From NCBI GenBank assembly GCA_029168955.1, contig JAPDOI010000040.1:1116001-1180000 (forward strand): DNA of 64,000 nt. Reading direction: 5' to 3'. This document shows positions 32,670 to 43,842 of the stretch, one piece after another. This DNA comes from Aplectana chamaeleonis. Taxonomy: Eukaryota; Nematoda; Chromadorea; Rhabditida; Cosmocercidae. Position numbers and translations under genes: made by a program. A model generated the notes under the pieces. It did not search any database. It had not been told where the DNA came from and saw only the letters and a list, made by a program, of their open reading frames with translations. Position 1 is the first letter of the stretch. Each line of letters opens with the position of its first letter.

Positions 32670-33360
32670 CGGTTAGCGGAGTTCTGATCGCGCGTGGCAA
32701 TTTACCGCCGCAGCCCCGTCCATTCACTAGACTAGGTTTACGAAGAGACTATATGTACGTTTTCTTCAGACTGAATGTTCTTCGTAAACATGAAAAAGGC
32801 GAAGGTTTCTATTAGATTCAATTAAATCATGGGCGAACCAAATCTCACTGAGAAAGAGTCCAGTTTAGGTATTGTCAAAGCTGCATGTGTCGGAAAAGAG
32901 CCGAATCTCACTGGGTTTTTGTTTATTTCAAGCAAACGTCATAGATCCTGTCGTTATGTGAGACTCATCCCTTGTTATTTTAAAAACTGAGAACAGATTC
33001 CGGATTCAGATCAAGCACCCTAAAGAACATCCTGAAAGTTTGGCAGATGACACTGGTGAACCACTTAAAATTGTAATCTTGTTCATTATTTCCGATTTCT
33101 TCCGCCTTTTTGGAGCATTTTCGGAAGTCGGAAATCGGAAGGCCAAAAACCGTCGGAACTGCGCTCATCCCTGCTTTGACCCAAGACCTTTGACTCTTTG
33201 ACCCGCTCATCCCTGCTTTGACCCATTAAACGAGGAGGAAAAATAGACAGATGGTAGAACAAGCTGCTGTCTGCCGCAAGTGTGCTACTCGTTTAGGCTA
33301 TGGATAAGAGCTTTATCAGCTACTCGAAGAACGTCAAACTATCCCAGCAGACATTTACGA
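32670..33360. other. No recognised gene
   Basis: Unassigned. 32700-32740 (CCCCGTCCATTCA, CTAGACTAGG) resembles the ends of the foldback at 1-109. ATCCCTGCTTTGACCCA is tandemly present at 33168 and 33208. Confidence 0.4.
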
Positions 33361-33362
33361 TC

Positions 33363-33492
33363 TTAGGCCAGGATTATACTTCCAGCGACGAGCGACGCGA
33401 CGCAATGTTTACCATCACTATCGACCGAAAGTCGATGTGCTTGATATGCACTGTCACCGTCGCTGTTCGCGAGAAGTATGATCCCAGCTTTG
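33363..33492. mobile_element. TTAGGCCGGGATCATAC hairpin MITE, diverged copy
   Basis: Left TTAGGCCAGGATTATACTTC and right GAAGTATGATCCCAGC ends, with CGACCGAAAGTCGAT in the middle, match the better copy at 49605-49722. Confidence 0.7.
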
Positions 33493-33494
33493 AT

Positions 33495-36060
33495 CAGTAG
33501 CCAAGCCACAATATGTAGAAGCTCGCTCGTCAAGACTTACCATTTTCCGTTCTTTGTCCAGTGATTCGGAGCGAAAAAAACTGTTTCGAACTGGGCGGAC
33601 AACGTAATTGTTCGCGAGTAGGTATATGTTTGATTCTCTTTTGATAGGATCTCGTTGAGTTTACTTGCATATTTCTTAATTTTTCAGACGAGATGTCGTT
33701 CTTTGCGAAGTATGTGTAAATACACGAGGAACTCCTTGTCAACGAACAGTCTAGTCAGTACGATGATTTCATTGCATTACAAGTTCTCAATCCTCGTGAA
33801 TTTCACGCGAAAAGCTTTCAGAATTTACAAATCATTATCTTCTTCTTATCACTAACACTTTTTTGCCTTCAACGTCACAGTGTTACATATGCCCCATAAA
33901 AAATTACGAGCTCAGTTTATTCTCATGCCGGTTCGCCATATCTCATTTTTGAATACGCAAGCGTTTGTGTTTTGATTTTCCTTTGCTATCAAATTCCTGT
34001 TCAGTTCATTGTTTTCCACTTGGTGCGTTTGCCATAAACATCTTTTATCACTTGCGTCTTAACAAAAGCTTCCCAGAACTCAATAGCTTTTTTGCATGTT
34101 CGCTATAGTTTACTTATTTATTCATTTATTTTTTATTACGTCCATTGGACGCGCATCATACCATACAGCAGTTAGGCGACGAAACGGAATTTATGAAACG
34201 TTGCATAGAAAGACAACCTGCTATCTCACAGTAATCAAATTTCAAAACTGATAGCTCATTGGACCGTCTACTGTTATAAGATTAGTGCAGTTGGTCCATG
34301 ATTGGAGGAAAGAAAGTGTCGATAGCAGTGTCTGCTTCTGTACCCATGTTCACTAATACCAAAGCTGAGACTAGAGTGTGCAGGTAGACTCTGTTTCATT
34401 CCAAGTAAACCCATGTTTTCGGTTATCACAGCGCCGAGTAGTGGCTTTTTCCTAGAAACCTCCTTATCACTAGTTATATTTCACCGAGGCCCACCGCTCC
34501 GCTGCTGGTGATAATCGAAATCAACAGGTCACTAGAGATGTACCAGATCTTGTATTAGTTGTTATTAATCGAATCGGATATCACACAGGATATCCAAGAT
34601 TAGGATGATCCAAAATCCTGAAAGTTGTAGAAGAAGACATGTTATACGAACTGAATCACTACCCGGACAATAAACCTGTTTCACGTAAATCTGCTCATTG
34701 TTCTATTGGTCCGTGACTCGCATAGAAGTGTTAAAACCGAGGTAAACCAGGCGTGTTCCAATTGTCACTACTGCTCCAGAAACAACGTTGCACAGAGGGT
34801 GCAAGTGAGCTTTTATGGCAGCAAGGTTCTGGATGATTCCGTTCTTTGGGAATGCCCTTTGAAAGCAGTGTACACGATAAACTCCTAGGTTTCCAGTGAA
34901 AACAGAAGGTTCGGAGCCATAAGGTACAGGGTATTTTTGGGAAAACAGCGAAAGACACTCGGAAATGGAATATATGCCCAGAGATCGAGAAAAAAATTCC
35001 ACATTCTTTAGGCATATATTCTGTTGGGGGCAGAGGGATGAGGGGAGCACAGGTGGGAAAACCCAAGAATGAATGCTCAGATCGTTTCAGGTAAAGTGCT
35101 TTCTAGAGGAAGGCTACTAGTCGTACATAACAGCTGATATTCGCTCGTGAAAACACAGAAATGCAGTAATGGTGGCTACCTGTAGAGAAGCGACTCCCAA
35201 TCCTTTTAGTTTTCGAGATTTTTCGATCTACCGAACAGTCAGTTGAGAGAACGCAAGATACATTTTTGCTACTTTATTCATCCTTCACAACTGAACTGAA
35301 CACTTCCTTCACAACAATGGGACATCGAAGAATCAGTCATCAGACGGATATGGGGGGGAAGGACAGAACCGTTTGATTAAAGGCAGCAGACACGCTTGAA
35401 AATGATATCGATTTTATGATATAAATCGAAGGCTTGGAACTGTTAGTATGCGCAACTAACGAAAAAACCAACGAAAACTGTATGCAAATAGAAGATGAAG
35501 GGTTGTTTTTGTTAACGGGTGCAGTGGCATTTCCGAAACTTTTTGCCTAATTTCCAAAACTCAGTCGTTGGTCAGAGCAAGAAGCGTAGAAGCTCAATGA
35601 ATGCAGGTTGTAAGTGCGAAGAAATGACAAATATTCTTCTAGCCTTTCATTCCTCTGACACCGCTACCCGATCAGCAGCTAAATATGTATGTGCAAGGAG
35701 TACGTATATAGACACAGAATAAGTTTGCCCTTCCCTAAGGTACATATTTTGAAACTGCTTTTGGGATAACTGTGGTTGGAAAACAGCACCACTCCTTAGT
35801 GCCCGAAAGTCGGAACAGGGTCTCTCTTCACACAGAGTTAGGAGCTGTCCCGTTTTTGGAGTCCAACACGTCACGTTACTTAGTCAAGCAAAGTGACCCC
35901 GAGTGGAATAAGAGCCGCGAAAGGTGAGAAAACTCCTCCATCGGTGAGTAGAGAGCCCCTATATCCCCCCCATCAAAAGTCGTGCGCGTACCGCGCGGCT
36001 TTGCCGTCCTAGGAGTAGAAATGACCTGGCGCGCCGCTCGCTTTTTCATGGAGGGGCCTC
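33495..36060. other. No recognised gene
   Basis: AT-leaning DNA. Contains a TTTA-rich stretch (34110-34137) and two subfamily-1 MITE-like ends (34856 TGAAAGCAGTGTACACGAT, 35379 TTAAAGGCAGCAGACACG) without partners. No coding family seen. Confidence 0.4.
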
Positions 36061-36489
36061 CCGTACCTCTATTACAGCTTTATCATCTACATCGTAGCCC
36101 AACCACCAATTTCATTGTGCTTAATGTTATTTGAGTTCTTAACCATCCTGCGCTGCAGTGAGTTGAAAGACGTATTCAGACGTTGTGTGCATGGCCCACA
36201 TGAAACCTAAATCAACCCCACTTCACCGATGCGATGACGCTGTATTAATCTTAGTCTGTGCCCACGTGTAGAAAGCATTTGTTACCTAGACGCCGCTCCA
36301 GTGTGTATATGAATAGTGGGCGTTGATTACCGTAAATACCTCATTGGATGGGGGTGGCGTGTATCCAAGTCTGATGGTACCCGCTCGTTGGTGTCCCTGC
36401 TTCTACTGAGCCCAGCAGACGTTTTAGTGTACACAGGGAACGTTCGAGCGAAATGGCGTGAACAGCTATATCGCGAAAGTATTCCATAC

Positions 36490-39393
36490 ATTGCATAATG
36501 GTGCTGCCGTCCGACACACTAAAGCTTCTGGTCCATAACACCTTGAGATCCGGACTTCTGAGCTATTTCCATGCACCGTTTGCTGCTTGGCACGAAACTC
36601 GCCTCAAGGATAGACCCGCCATCAACGTCGGAGAGTACGCCATCTACTGCGGGAGCGCTGATGATGGGAGAGTGGGAGGCTGTGCAATAGCTGTAAGGAA
36701 GGATTTCAATGGTAAGGTCAAGGAGTTCGGCTCAACGTCGTGTCGGAATGCATTCGTACGACTGCGGGATCACAGAGGATTCAACCTGTGGATGGTGAGT
36801 GCTCATGCGCCCACTGAAACCGCCGAAGACAATTCGAAGGATGCGTTTTATGAGGAACTGAATACGTTGCTGGCCAGGATACCTTGTCAACATGCTGTTG
36901 TCGTGGGGATTGACGCGAATGCGAAGATGGGACTTGATCAGGAATCCGAAGTACTCGGTAAATGGTTCTACCCAGTGGAGCAAACATCGGACAATGGCTA
37001 CCGCCTTGTCGACTTTTGTGAACGCAGTGGTCTGATTATTGCATCGACATTCAAGAGGAATCATCGCCGCCATCAGCTTACGTGGCAGGGACTAACCCAG
37101 TTATCTCCAGAAGAGCAGCGGAAGCTGAAGATGACAACTTCGAAACTACAGTTTGACTATGTCCTGACGAGGAATATTCCAGTATCGGACATTCGAAGAT
37201 CTAGAGCTGTGTGGGATGTCGCATTCGATTCGGATCACCGTCCTGTTCTGTTGAACTTCACTGCGAGGATTCATAAGAGGAAGCGAGGGGCTCAGCCTCT
37301 ACATAGGATTGACATGACAAGTCTCAGAGATGAAGAGTGCAGAAGGAATTTTCGACAACGCGTTTCTATTCACATCGGAGTACGGACTAAGAAGAAACTT
37401 TGCGACGCGGATTCTTTTGTCAAGTGCATCCAGGACGCTTCGAAAGAGGCACTGCCGGTTGTACAGCCTAAGAAGAAGTTCGCCTACGTCTCAGAAGAAA
37501 CAACATCCACCTACAACAGAGTATGTGCTCTCCGAACTGCAGGAAACTTCGTGGAGGAGAAGCGTCTGAGGAGGAAGTTGCGTCGGCAGCTTCAAAGTGA
37601 CCGCGAACGAGAGTGGACGTGTAGAGCTAAGGAGTTCGAGAAGGCTTGGGAGAAGAAGAATCCGAGGAGAGCCTACACGTTGCTGCGACAGTATAGCGGG
37701 AAGATGAAGAGATGTTCTCCTGTCTTGAACACTACCAATGGAGTTGCAGTTGGTGATGCGAAGCTGCCAATATGGAAGGATTACTTCAGTTCACTACTGA
37801 ATCGTCCAGCGCCATCAGTACCTGAGCTCCCGCATGTTCAGAGAGCACATTACGATGTCAGTGAGGAACCGCCGACTGAGTCTGAAGTTTTGAATTGTGT
37901 CCGGAAAATGAAGAATGGAAAGGCAGGTGGAGATGACAACATCACTGCTGAAATGCTGAAAGCTCTTCCTCCGCCTGAAATTCGTGAAATGACCAACACC
38001 ATCCGTACCATATGGATGAGCGAAAGGATACCCGATTCGTGGAGACATGTGATCATCGTACCTCTTCACAAGAAGCTATCCGTCACGGATCCTAAGAACT
38101 ACATAGGAATCTCTCTACTTCGTGTTATGTACAAGGTTTTAGAACGTATAATTCTCGAGCGACTTATCAAACATTGTAAAGGAACGACCAGAGATGAGCA
38201 AGCCGGTTTTCGACCTGGAAGATCGACCATCGACCAAGTGTTCGTCGTGAGAAGCGTAATTGAATCGTGGCAGCGGTATTCAGAGCCTTTACAGCTTGCT
38301 TTTTTGGACTTTGAAGCCGCGTTCGACTCTCCTCATCGTGATCGATTGCTCAATGCTCTGCGAGCAGATGGAGTCCCGGAAAAGTATGTTCGGTTAATCG
38401 AGGACATGAACAAAGGAACAACAGCAGCAGTTCGTACACCTGTCGGATTTACGTCAGCTTTCGAGGTGAAAACAGGAGTAAGGCAAGGAGCCGTTGCAGG
38501 ACCTTTTCTTTTCAACTTCGCCGTTGATGACATCATGCGTAGAGTTGCAGAACAGTTTCCTGCGGATGTGATCCTAACACCACCAGGACGCTCCCTAGTC
38601 GACCTGGAGTACGCCGACGACATTGTGTTATTTGCTGAAAACAACGCAAAACTGCAAAGGATTGGGAACCTCGTTTCGAAGTATGCCGCAGCCTATGGAC
38701 TTCGTCTTCGTCCCCCCCCCCCGAAAGCTACGTCTGCATTTAATTCTCTAACCAAGTGTTTGTGGTCTACCAACATCGCGAAGGAAGTCAAGTTGCGCGT
38801 CTACCTATCCGCTATTCGCCCTATCATGATGTACGGATCGGAGACGTGGGCAGCACCGAAGACGCAGATGGAAAGGTTGGATTGCACGGAGAGGAAGCTT
38901 TTTAGGCGTTTGCTTGGATATTTCTGGCCGCGTGTATGCCATAACGAAGACCTTTGCAAGGAAATCGACGCAGTACATCAACGCTTGACACGAGGGAGGT
39001 GCCTGCATCTCCTAAAGCCATCTCAAGCAGCAATGGAAAGTCGACTTCGACTGCTCGGGCACACACTAAGAAGAACGCCGGATCGTCTCGTACAACACGC
39101 TCTAAGAGTGCTTCCAAATCCTGTCTGGAAACGGAGACCTGGGCGTAGGCCAAAGTTCTGGACGGATGTGGTTAAAGAGGATTTAAAGTCACTCGGCATC
39201 GAAAGACAGTTCAGGCGCGATGTTTCGTTTCGCAGGAAATCGAATAGTGACAGCTGGATGGAATGTGTTCAAATTGTGGCTGAAGACCGTGAAAAATGAA
39301 TACGGCTGACTACTAGGACGGCACACCTCGGTGAAGATGCGGAATGACCGCGTCAGGCGAAAGTCAACCGATTAAGTCAAAAGTAAGTAAGTC
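36490..39393 (+). mobile_element. RTE-type non-LTR retrotransposon, copy 1
   Basis: Single-ORF element with endonuclease then reverse transcriptase. It has a short 3' region ending GATTAAGTCAAAAGTAAGTAAG, a (GTAA)-like simple-repeat tail typical of RTE elements. The 5' limit is uncertain: nothing before the ORF is recognisable, so it may be slightly 5'-truncated. The dispersed repeat at 39397 begins right after the tail, so the element may have inserted at its edge. No clear target duplication. Confidence 0.85.
36498..39299 (+). CDS. RTE endonuclease/reverse transcriptase (933 aa, internally deleted)
   Basis: Replicates the element by nicking target DNA and reverse transcribing its RNA. N-terminal EEP endonuclease (about residues 25-255): metal-binding Glu in AWHET (residue 33), GIDANAK (about 135), a TWQG segment (about 193), FDYVLTRN (about 219) and the catalytic SDHRPVLL (about 246). 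A basic linker follows. The reverse transcriptase (about 480-740) has NYIGISLL, DEQAGFRPGRST, FLDFEAAFD (about 601-609) and YADD (about 705). The C-terminal region has RRLLGYFWPRV, a DRLVQHAL segment and KFWTDVVKEDL. Odd points: an 11-C run (38712-38722) encodes RPPPP and replaces ~145 bp that the minus-strand copy retains. The stop is a TGG-to-TGA change relative to copy 2. The first ATG is used; no better start is visible. Probably inactive. Confidence 0.9.
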   Translation: MVLPSDTLKLLVHNTLRSGLLSYFHAPFAAWHETRLKDRPAINVGEYAIYCGSADDGRVGGCAIAVRKDFNGKVKEFGSTSCRNAFVRLRDHRGFNLWMVSAHAPTETAEDNSKDAFYEELNTLLARIPCQHAVVVGIDANAKMGLDQESEVLGKWFYPVEQTSDNGYRLVDFCERSGLIIASTFKRNHRRHQLTWQGLTQLSPEEQRKLKMTTSKLQFDYVLTRNIPVSDIRRSRAVWDVAFDSDHRPVLLNFTARIHKRKRGAQPLHRIDMTSLRDEECRRNFRQRVSIHIGVRTKKKLCDADSFVKCIQDASKEALPVVQPKKKFAYVSEETTSTYNRVCALRTAGNFVEEKRLRRKLRRQLQSDREREWTCRAKEFEKAWEKKNPRRAYTLLRQYSGKMKRCSPVLNTTNGVAVGDAKLPIWKDYFSSLLNRPAPSVPELPHVQRAHYDVSEEPPTESEVLNCVRKMKNGKAGGDDNITAEMLKALPPPEIREMTNTIRTIWMSERIPDSWRHVIIVPLHKKLSVTDPKNYIGISLLRVMYKVLERIILERLIKHCKGTTRDEQAGFRPGRSTIDQVFVVRSVIESWQRYSEPLQLAFLDFEAAFDSPHRDRLLNALRADGVPEKYVRLIEDMNKGTTAAVRTPVGFTSAFEVKTGVRQGAVAGPFLFNFAVDDIMRRVAEQFPADVILTPPGRSLVDLEYADDIVLFAENNAKLQRIGNLVSKYAAAYGLRLRPPPPKATSAFNSLTKCLWSTNIAKEVKLRVYLSAIRPIMMYGSETWAAPKTQMERLDCTERKLFRRLLGYFWPRVCHNEDLCKEIDAVHQRLTRGRCLHLLKPSQAAMESRLRLLGHTLRRTPDRLVQHALRVLPNPVWKRRPGRRPKFWTDVVKEDLKSLGIERQFRRDVSFRRKSNSDSWMECVQIVAEDREK

Positions 39394-39396
39394 AAT

Positions 39397-39725
39397 ACGG
39401 TAGTTTGGTCAAAGTCTCAGATTTGTCTGAAAGTTTCTATGTGGGGGTTATTTGCCGTGCTGAATACGATTTCGATGTCCATTTGTCGATTCTCGAATTA
39501 TTAAGGTAGGTTTTGCCATCCAAATGACGTGTTACCTACCGTAACCTACAGTAAACCTTAATATTTTCGACAAGCGAACACCAGATTCGTGTTCAGCACC
39601 CCAGATTACCCCTGCATACATGTTTTTAGCGAATTCTGGAAAAAAAATCTGAAAACACCCTAAAAATTCCAGGGGGGCCCTGCCCTGCCGCGAAGCTTCG
39701 AAAACGCTGATAACTTCTTTCAGAG
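39397..39725 (+). repeat. Dispersed ~330-bp repeat, copy 2
   Basis: Same blocks and order as 28355-28690 (TACGGTAGTTTG, GGGGGTTATT, TACCTACCGTAACC, CCCAGATTACCCCTGCATAC). It starts directly after the RTE tail. Confidence 0.75.
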
Positions 39726-41700
39726 TGGGTCTAGGCAGCTGCGATGGGCATACTCGGACTTTTGGTCCAAACTCGTTGTAGAAAAGTACATTTCATTTGG
39801 AGTGGCTACTATGACTTATAGTGGTTCCCTTGTAAGCATTTTGATGGTGTTTCTGTAAGAACAATGACTGATAGCACTATCAAATAGCAGATACCGGCAG
39901 AAGTCTACATTTTGACTCCAACTAGGTTTTCATCGAGACCTCCTGGTGGGTGGAACCCTTTTGTGGGTGCGTAAACCTTCATAGGTTTGAAAAAGTTCGA
40001 TTCCCAAGCAATATTGTTCAAAGAGAAGGGGTGCGAGCGCGGGTGGGAGAGGGGGTGTCACCGGCGGTGGTTTTGCGGGCACTGTAGTGCGCAACAGTGC
40101 CCGCAAAACCACCGCCGGGCAGACGCGGTCTGGCATTGGAGCACGATATTTTTCGACGGCTCGCCGCAATTTTGAATTAAGCCCCTTGCTCCGGACAGCT
40201 CTAAACTGAGGATTTTCCAAGCCACATCGTGGTAGTTAGTAGATGATAGGTCAAGGATGAAATTTGTACGTTCAGGATCTTAGAAATACTGTTTTGAAAA
40301 AAATTGCGTTGTCCAATTTTGGCAGAAGGCGCGGTTTTGGACATCTGTTTTGGACAACGGCAAAACGTGTTTTAGGCGATTTTCTTCGTGATTTTGAGGT
40401 GGTGGAAGGAATGTTAGGTATCAGTTTGTGGGGAATTACTTGGGCAATCTGAATCTTTTTTTCAGAATTTTGAAAATCTGAATTTTTCTCAGAGGACGTA
40501 CGTTGTCCAATTTTTGAAGTGAACAATTTAAGCGGTATTAGGCCCGATTAATGAATGTAACTCGTCTAAGAATTTGTTTGATGTGCTGAAATTTTGAATA
40601 CTGCCTAAAATCTGTCTATTACATAGTTATGTAGAGATACTTTTCTCACATGTACTGTTGTGGTGTTGTTCTATTGTCCTCTCTGAATTTTTTGTTGCTA
40701 TTACAATATGTGAGACAACCACGTCCGAACCCTATAGTTGTGCCCTGGGCGAGAAGACCGAATATCGAAGAGACTCAATGACCCCTTTTGGACGTCCGAT
40801 TTTTGAATATATGGCCTCTTTTTTTGAGGTCCGATTTTTTGAATAGATTTGAATTAATTCGATTCGAATAATTCTTCGAATAATTTCAAAGCAACAGACT
40901 GAAGACAGGCCAGGTGAGCTGTCAGTGGATCCTCTAGTTCGAAGTGAAACTTACTGCCACTGATGGTGTGTGTGCGTGTACATATGCTACGCCCCTTCCC
41001 TCACACTTTCCCGCTGCCTCTATACTCGCTCCGCACAAACACACGAAGGAGAGAACTTGATTTGCCTCCAAAACAGAGGATAACCACATGAGAAAACCCG
41101 AGCGGCACCAATCGGATCAAAATCTCAAATAGAGATGAGGAAAGCCTCGTTTTTTTCGAAATACTTGCACCCAAAAACAAAACATTTATCATGTTCTTCT
41201 TGTGCAATGTAAAAGATTAAAAACAACCATTCTTTTGCACAATGCCAGATACAATAACGCATCTTTTTTGCCTAATAACGAATCTCAAAAAACATGTTCT
41301 TTCACAATGCCATATACAAAAAACAGCCTTCCAAACAAGTTTCAGACCATACTCATGATCCTTGAACGCTTCGACCTTCAAAATGAAATTTTCAGTGGAA
41401 ATCAAGCCGAAACATGCCATCTATGTAATTAACGGTGTGCCGATTGAGATGATTGATAAAATAAAAGACCCTGGGTTCGTAGTAGATAACAAACTCTCGT
41501 TTAATTAGCATTGTAGGTTCATTGCTACAAGAGGCGCAGCAGAGGCTATTTTTATTATTTAGATGCTTAAAGGCAAGGCCCGCTCAAATTTCACACTGCC
41601 GAAATTTGGGTGAGATAGAGTGGACTGGCCCAGCTGAACACCTTCTTGACGTTTCAGTAACTATAGGTCCTTACTTCTGGAGAAAACAGCCCTAAGTTAG
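39726..41700. other. No recognised gene; hairpin at 40061
   Basis: Unassigned except for the perfect hairpin at 40061-40118 and two TTGTCCAATTTT words (40311 and 40504). A TTAAAGGCA near 41568 resembles a MITE end but has no partner. Confidence 0.4.
40061..40118. repeat. Perfect 25-bp hairpin, 8-nt loop
   Basis: CCGGCGGTGGTTTTGCGGGC (the arm continues to 40085) pairs exactly with 40094-40118. GC-rich and very stable as RNA. It could be a recently formed foldback or a small-RNA precursor; the stem is shorter than most animal pre-miRNA hairpins. Confidence 0.75.
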
Positions 41701-41703
41701 GGA

Positions 41704-41930
41704 TTACGGTTGGTGCAAAACTAGTTGGGGGCCCCTCAGAATTCAAATGAGGAATGCATGATACCGCTTTCAGAAATTGATCCAATCCCATGGAATTTCT
41801 AGGAAGTTACGAGTGATAATGTTATCACACATCGGATAACGAAAGAAATTTTCAATTTCATGAATGAATCATTTCATTTCTAAGGGTAATTCTTCAGTGC
41901 CCCCCCCAACTAGTTTTGCACCTTACGGTA
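41704..41930. mobile_element. MITE with TACGGTnnGGTGCAAAAC ends
   Basis: GGTGCAAAACTAGTTGGGGG (41712-41731) and its complement (41902-41922) form terminal inverted repeats, with TACGGT/ACCGTA just outside them. 227 bp, non-coding. Confidence 0.65.
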
Positions 41931-41970
41931 TTCACAGCGGGTCTTAAACTACATACCTAAATTGTTCACC

Positions 41971-42435
41971 TTAAAGACAGTGTTCACGATGATTTTCGTT
42001 CCCGAGTTTTTCACTCAAAGCAATGCGTCGGCCACCAAGTGTTACTAAAATTACGAAGAAACGGCGAGAAACGCTCTAAAACGTCTTATTTCAGTGACAA
42101 TATTCTCTAGCCTGGACTAGTTGTCCGACCGGAAAAAAGGGGTAATCAAAAATGGAGCAATATTTTATGCAAAACAGTATTAGTTAGGGTCCGGAAGAAA
42201 GAACGTAGCAACACGAAATAGAGAATTGCAAAAGACGGTTCCACGAAAGAATTCCTTGTCACAACAAACAGTTCCACTGAGAGTAAAGAAGCGGGGTGAG
42301 AGTAAAGGATTTCGGGTCCTTCTGGTGCATTTGTCTCGTTTTCTCCGTCAATTTAGTTCTACATACCTGGGGACCAAACAATTGATTTAGCGATTAATCT
42401 ATTTTTCCGAAGTTTATCGTGAACACTGCCTTTAA
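41971..42435. mobile_element. TTAA-flanked MITE, subfamily 1, different interior
   Basis: Ends TTAAAGACAGTGTTCACGAT (41971) and complement of TTAAAGGCAGTGTTCACGAT (TTAA at 42432-42435). The interior (465 bp total) does not match copies A-E, so the same termini are carried by unrelated interiors. Confidence 0.7.
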
Positions 42436-42494
42436 AGGCATCGTACGTGCTGAAAACCACTCACCGTTTTGAGTTTGAATCATTCGTTGGGCCT

Positions 42495-42817
42495 GCTTCA
42501 GAACGTGGGTAGAGTTTCTCGTCACCGACGCATCATTGTGAAGATATGGGTGATGGAGTGCCTGAATTCCACCAAAGAGACCGGCCGTCTGACAGCCATG
42601 TGGCGTAAAATGAAAAAGAAAGAAGGTTTTCAACAAGCGATATCGCGTAAATGAGTGGAAATTGATGATCATTTGTTGATAAGCTACCTTCTTTTCTCAT
42701 TTGAGGCCACATGGCTGTCGGAAGACCGGCCTCTTTTGGTGGGATTCGAGGCATTCGATCTCCCATATCTTTCCAATGATGCATCGGTGACCCGACAAAC
42801 TCTACCCACGTTCTCAG
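42495..42817. mobile_element. Imperfect foldback, ~140-bp arms
   Basis: GAACGTGGGTAGAGTTT, GTCACCGACGCATCATTG and GACAGCCATGTGGC on the left recur inverted on the right. A 30-bp spacer lies near 42645-42675. Arms have diverged more than in the 9465 or 21144 elements, so this one is older. Confidence 0.65.
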
Positions 42818-42819
42818 GC

Positions 42820-43475
42820 GGTATCGATATTTTCAATTTTCTCGCACATCTCACAAAACGTGGTCTTTGCTGGTCCGTGGGGCTTCCATGATTTGAGTAT
42901 TGAAGTCATCACACATTATCGATCGGTACCAATCGATATTTTCGATTTTCTCGCACATCTCACAAAACGTGGTTATTATTAGTCAGTGGGGTTCGCGAGA
43001 TTTAAGAATTGAACTAATCTTGTATTATCAATCAGTATCGATTGACATTATCGATTTTTCCGAAAATCTCGAAGAATGCTCTGATTAGTAGTAATTATTG
43101 GTTTGTGGGGGTCCCTCATTTCGGGCATTGCGCATCACGTATTATTGATCGCAACCGTCACATTATCGATGGCAGCGTTCGATATTATCGATTTTTGCGA
43201 ATACTATTAAGAGCATTATAATGAGTGGTTACTACTGAACAGTTGGGCCCGTCGGTTTGCGATTTTGCGGTTCTCTCACAAAAAGTGGTTGTGAGGGGTG
43301 ATTGATCGGTGTTGCGGGTCCCTCGATTTGTGCATTGGACCCTTCACACCATATCGATCGGTACCGTTCGATGATATCGATTTTCGAGGACATCTAATAA
43401 ATGTGGCTATGAGTGACTATAATTGGTCAGTGCATTGAACCTCGGTTCGGGCATTGAACCCATCACACCCTATGT
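42820..43475 (+). repeat. ~120-130-bp degenerate tandem repeat, about five units
   Basis: Units carry ATCGATCGGTACC, ATTATCGATTTT-C, CTCACAAAACGTGGTTAT, GGTCAGTGGGG and GCATTGAACCCATCACAC-type words in fixed order. The first two units are the best conserved and later ones drift. Non-coding satellite-like DNA. Confidence 0.7.
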
Positions 43476-43737
43476 TCGCGCATTGAATTCATCACTCAAC
43501 AACAACGAAAACAAATTCAATTCAAAGCTGAGAGATATATTTTCATTACAAAACTGCAACAATTGATCACACTTCACATTTATAATTCCACTTTTCCGGC
43601 TTTATCCAGACAGATCGATTAAGTTGCTGTACACGAGTCCCAGGAACCGAACAGCTGAAAATACTTCTTTGAAAGTGATGACTGTAAAATACTATTGTTA
43701 TCGAAATGGAATTCTGATCCGCAGTTGCGGCCAACTG

Positions 43738-43842
43738 CTGTAGCAGCACGCAGCACAATGACAATCGTGCCGAGATCAGGAGTAATCGTGCCGGAACCAG
43801 GAGATCCCAGAACGATTCTAATCGTGCTACGTGCTGCAACAG
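43738..43842. repeat. Imperfect foldback (~50-bp arms)
   Basis: GCAGCACGCAGCAC and AATCGTGCC on the left face GTGCTACGTGCTGC and AATCGTGC on the right, with a GAGATC/GATCTC core. Probably a small MITE. Confidence 0.55.

Noticed and set aside
42820..43475. CRISPR-like array
   Set aside because: Units are contiguous, long and drifting, without constant short repeats and unique spacers; the DNA is eukaryotic.
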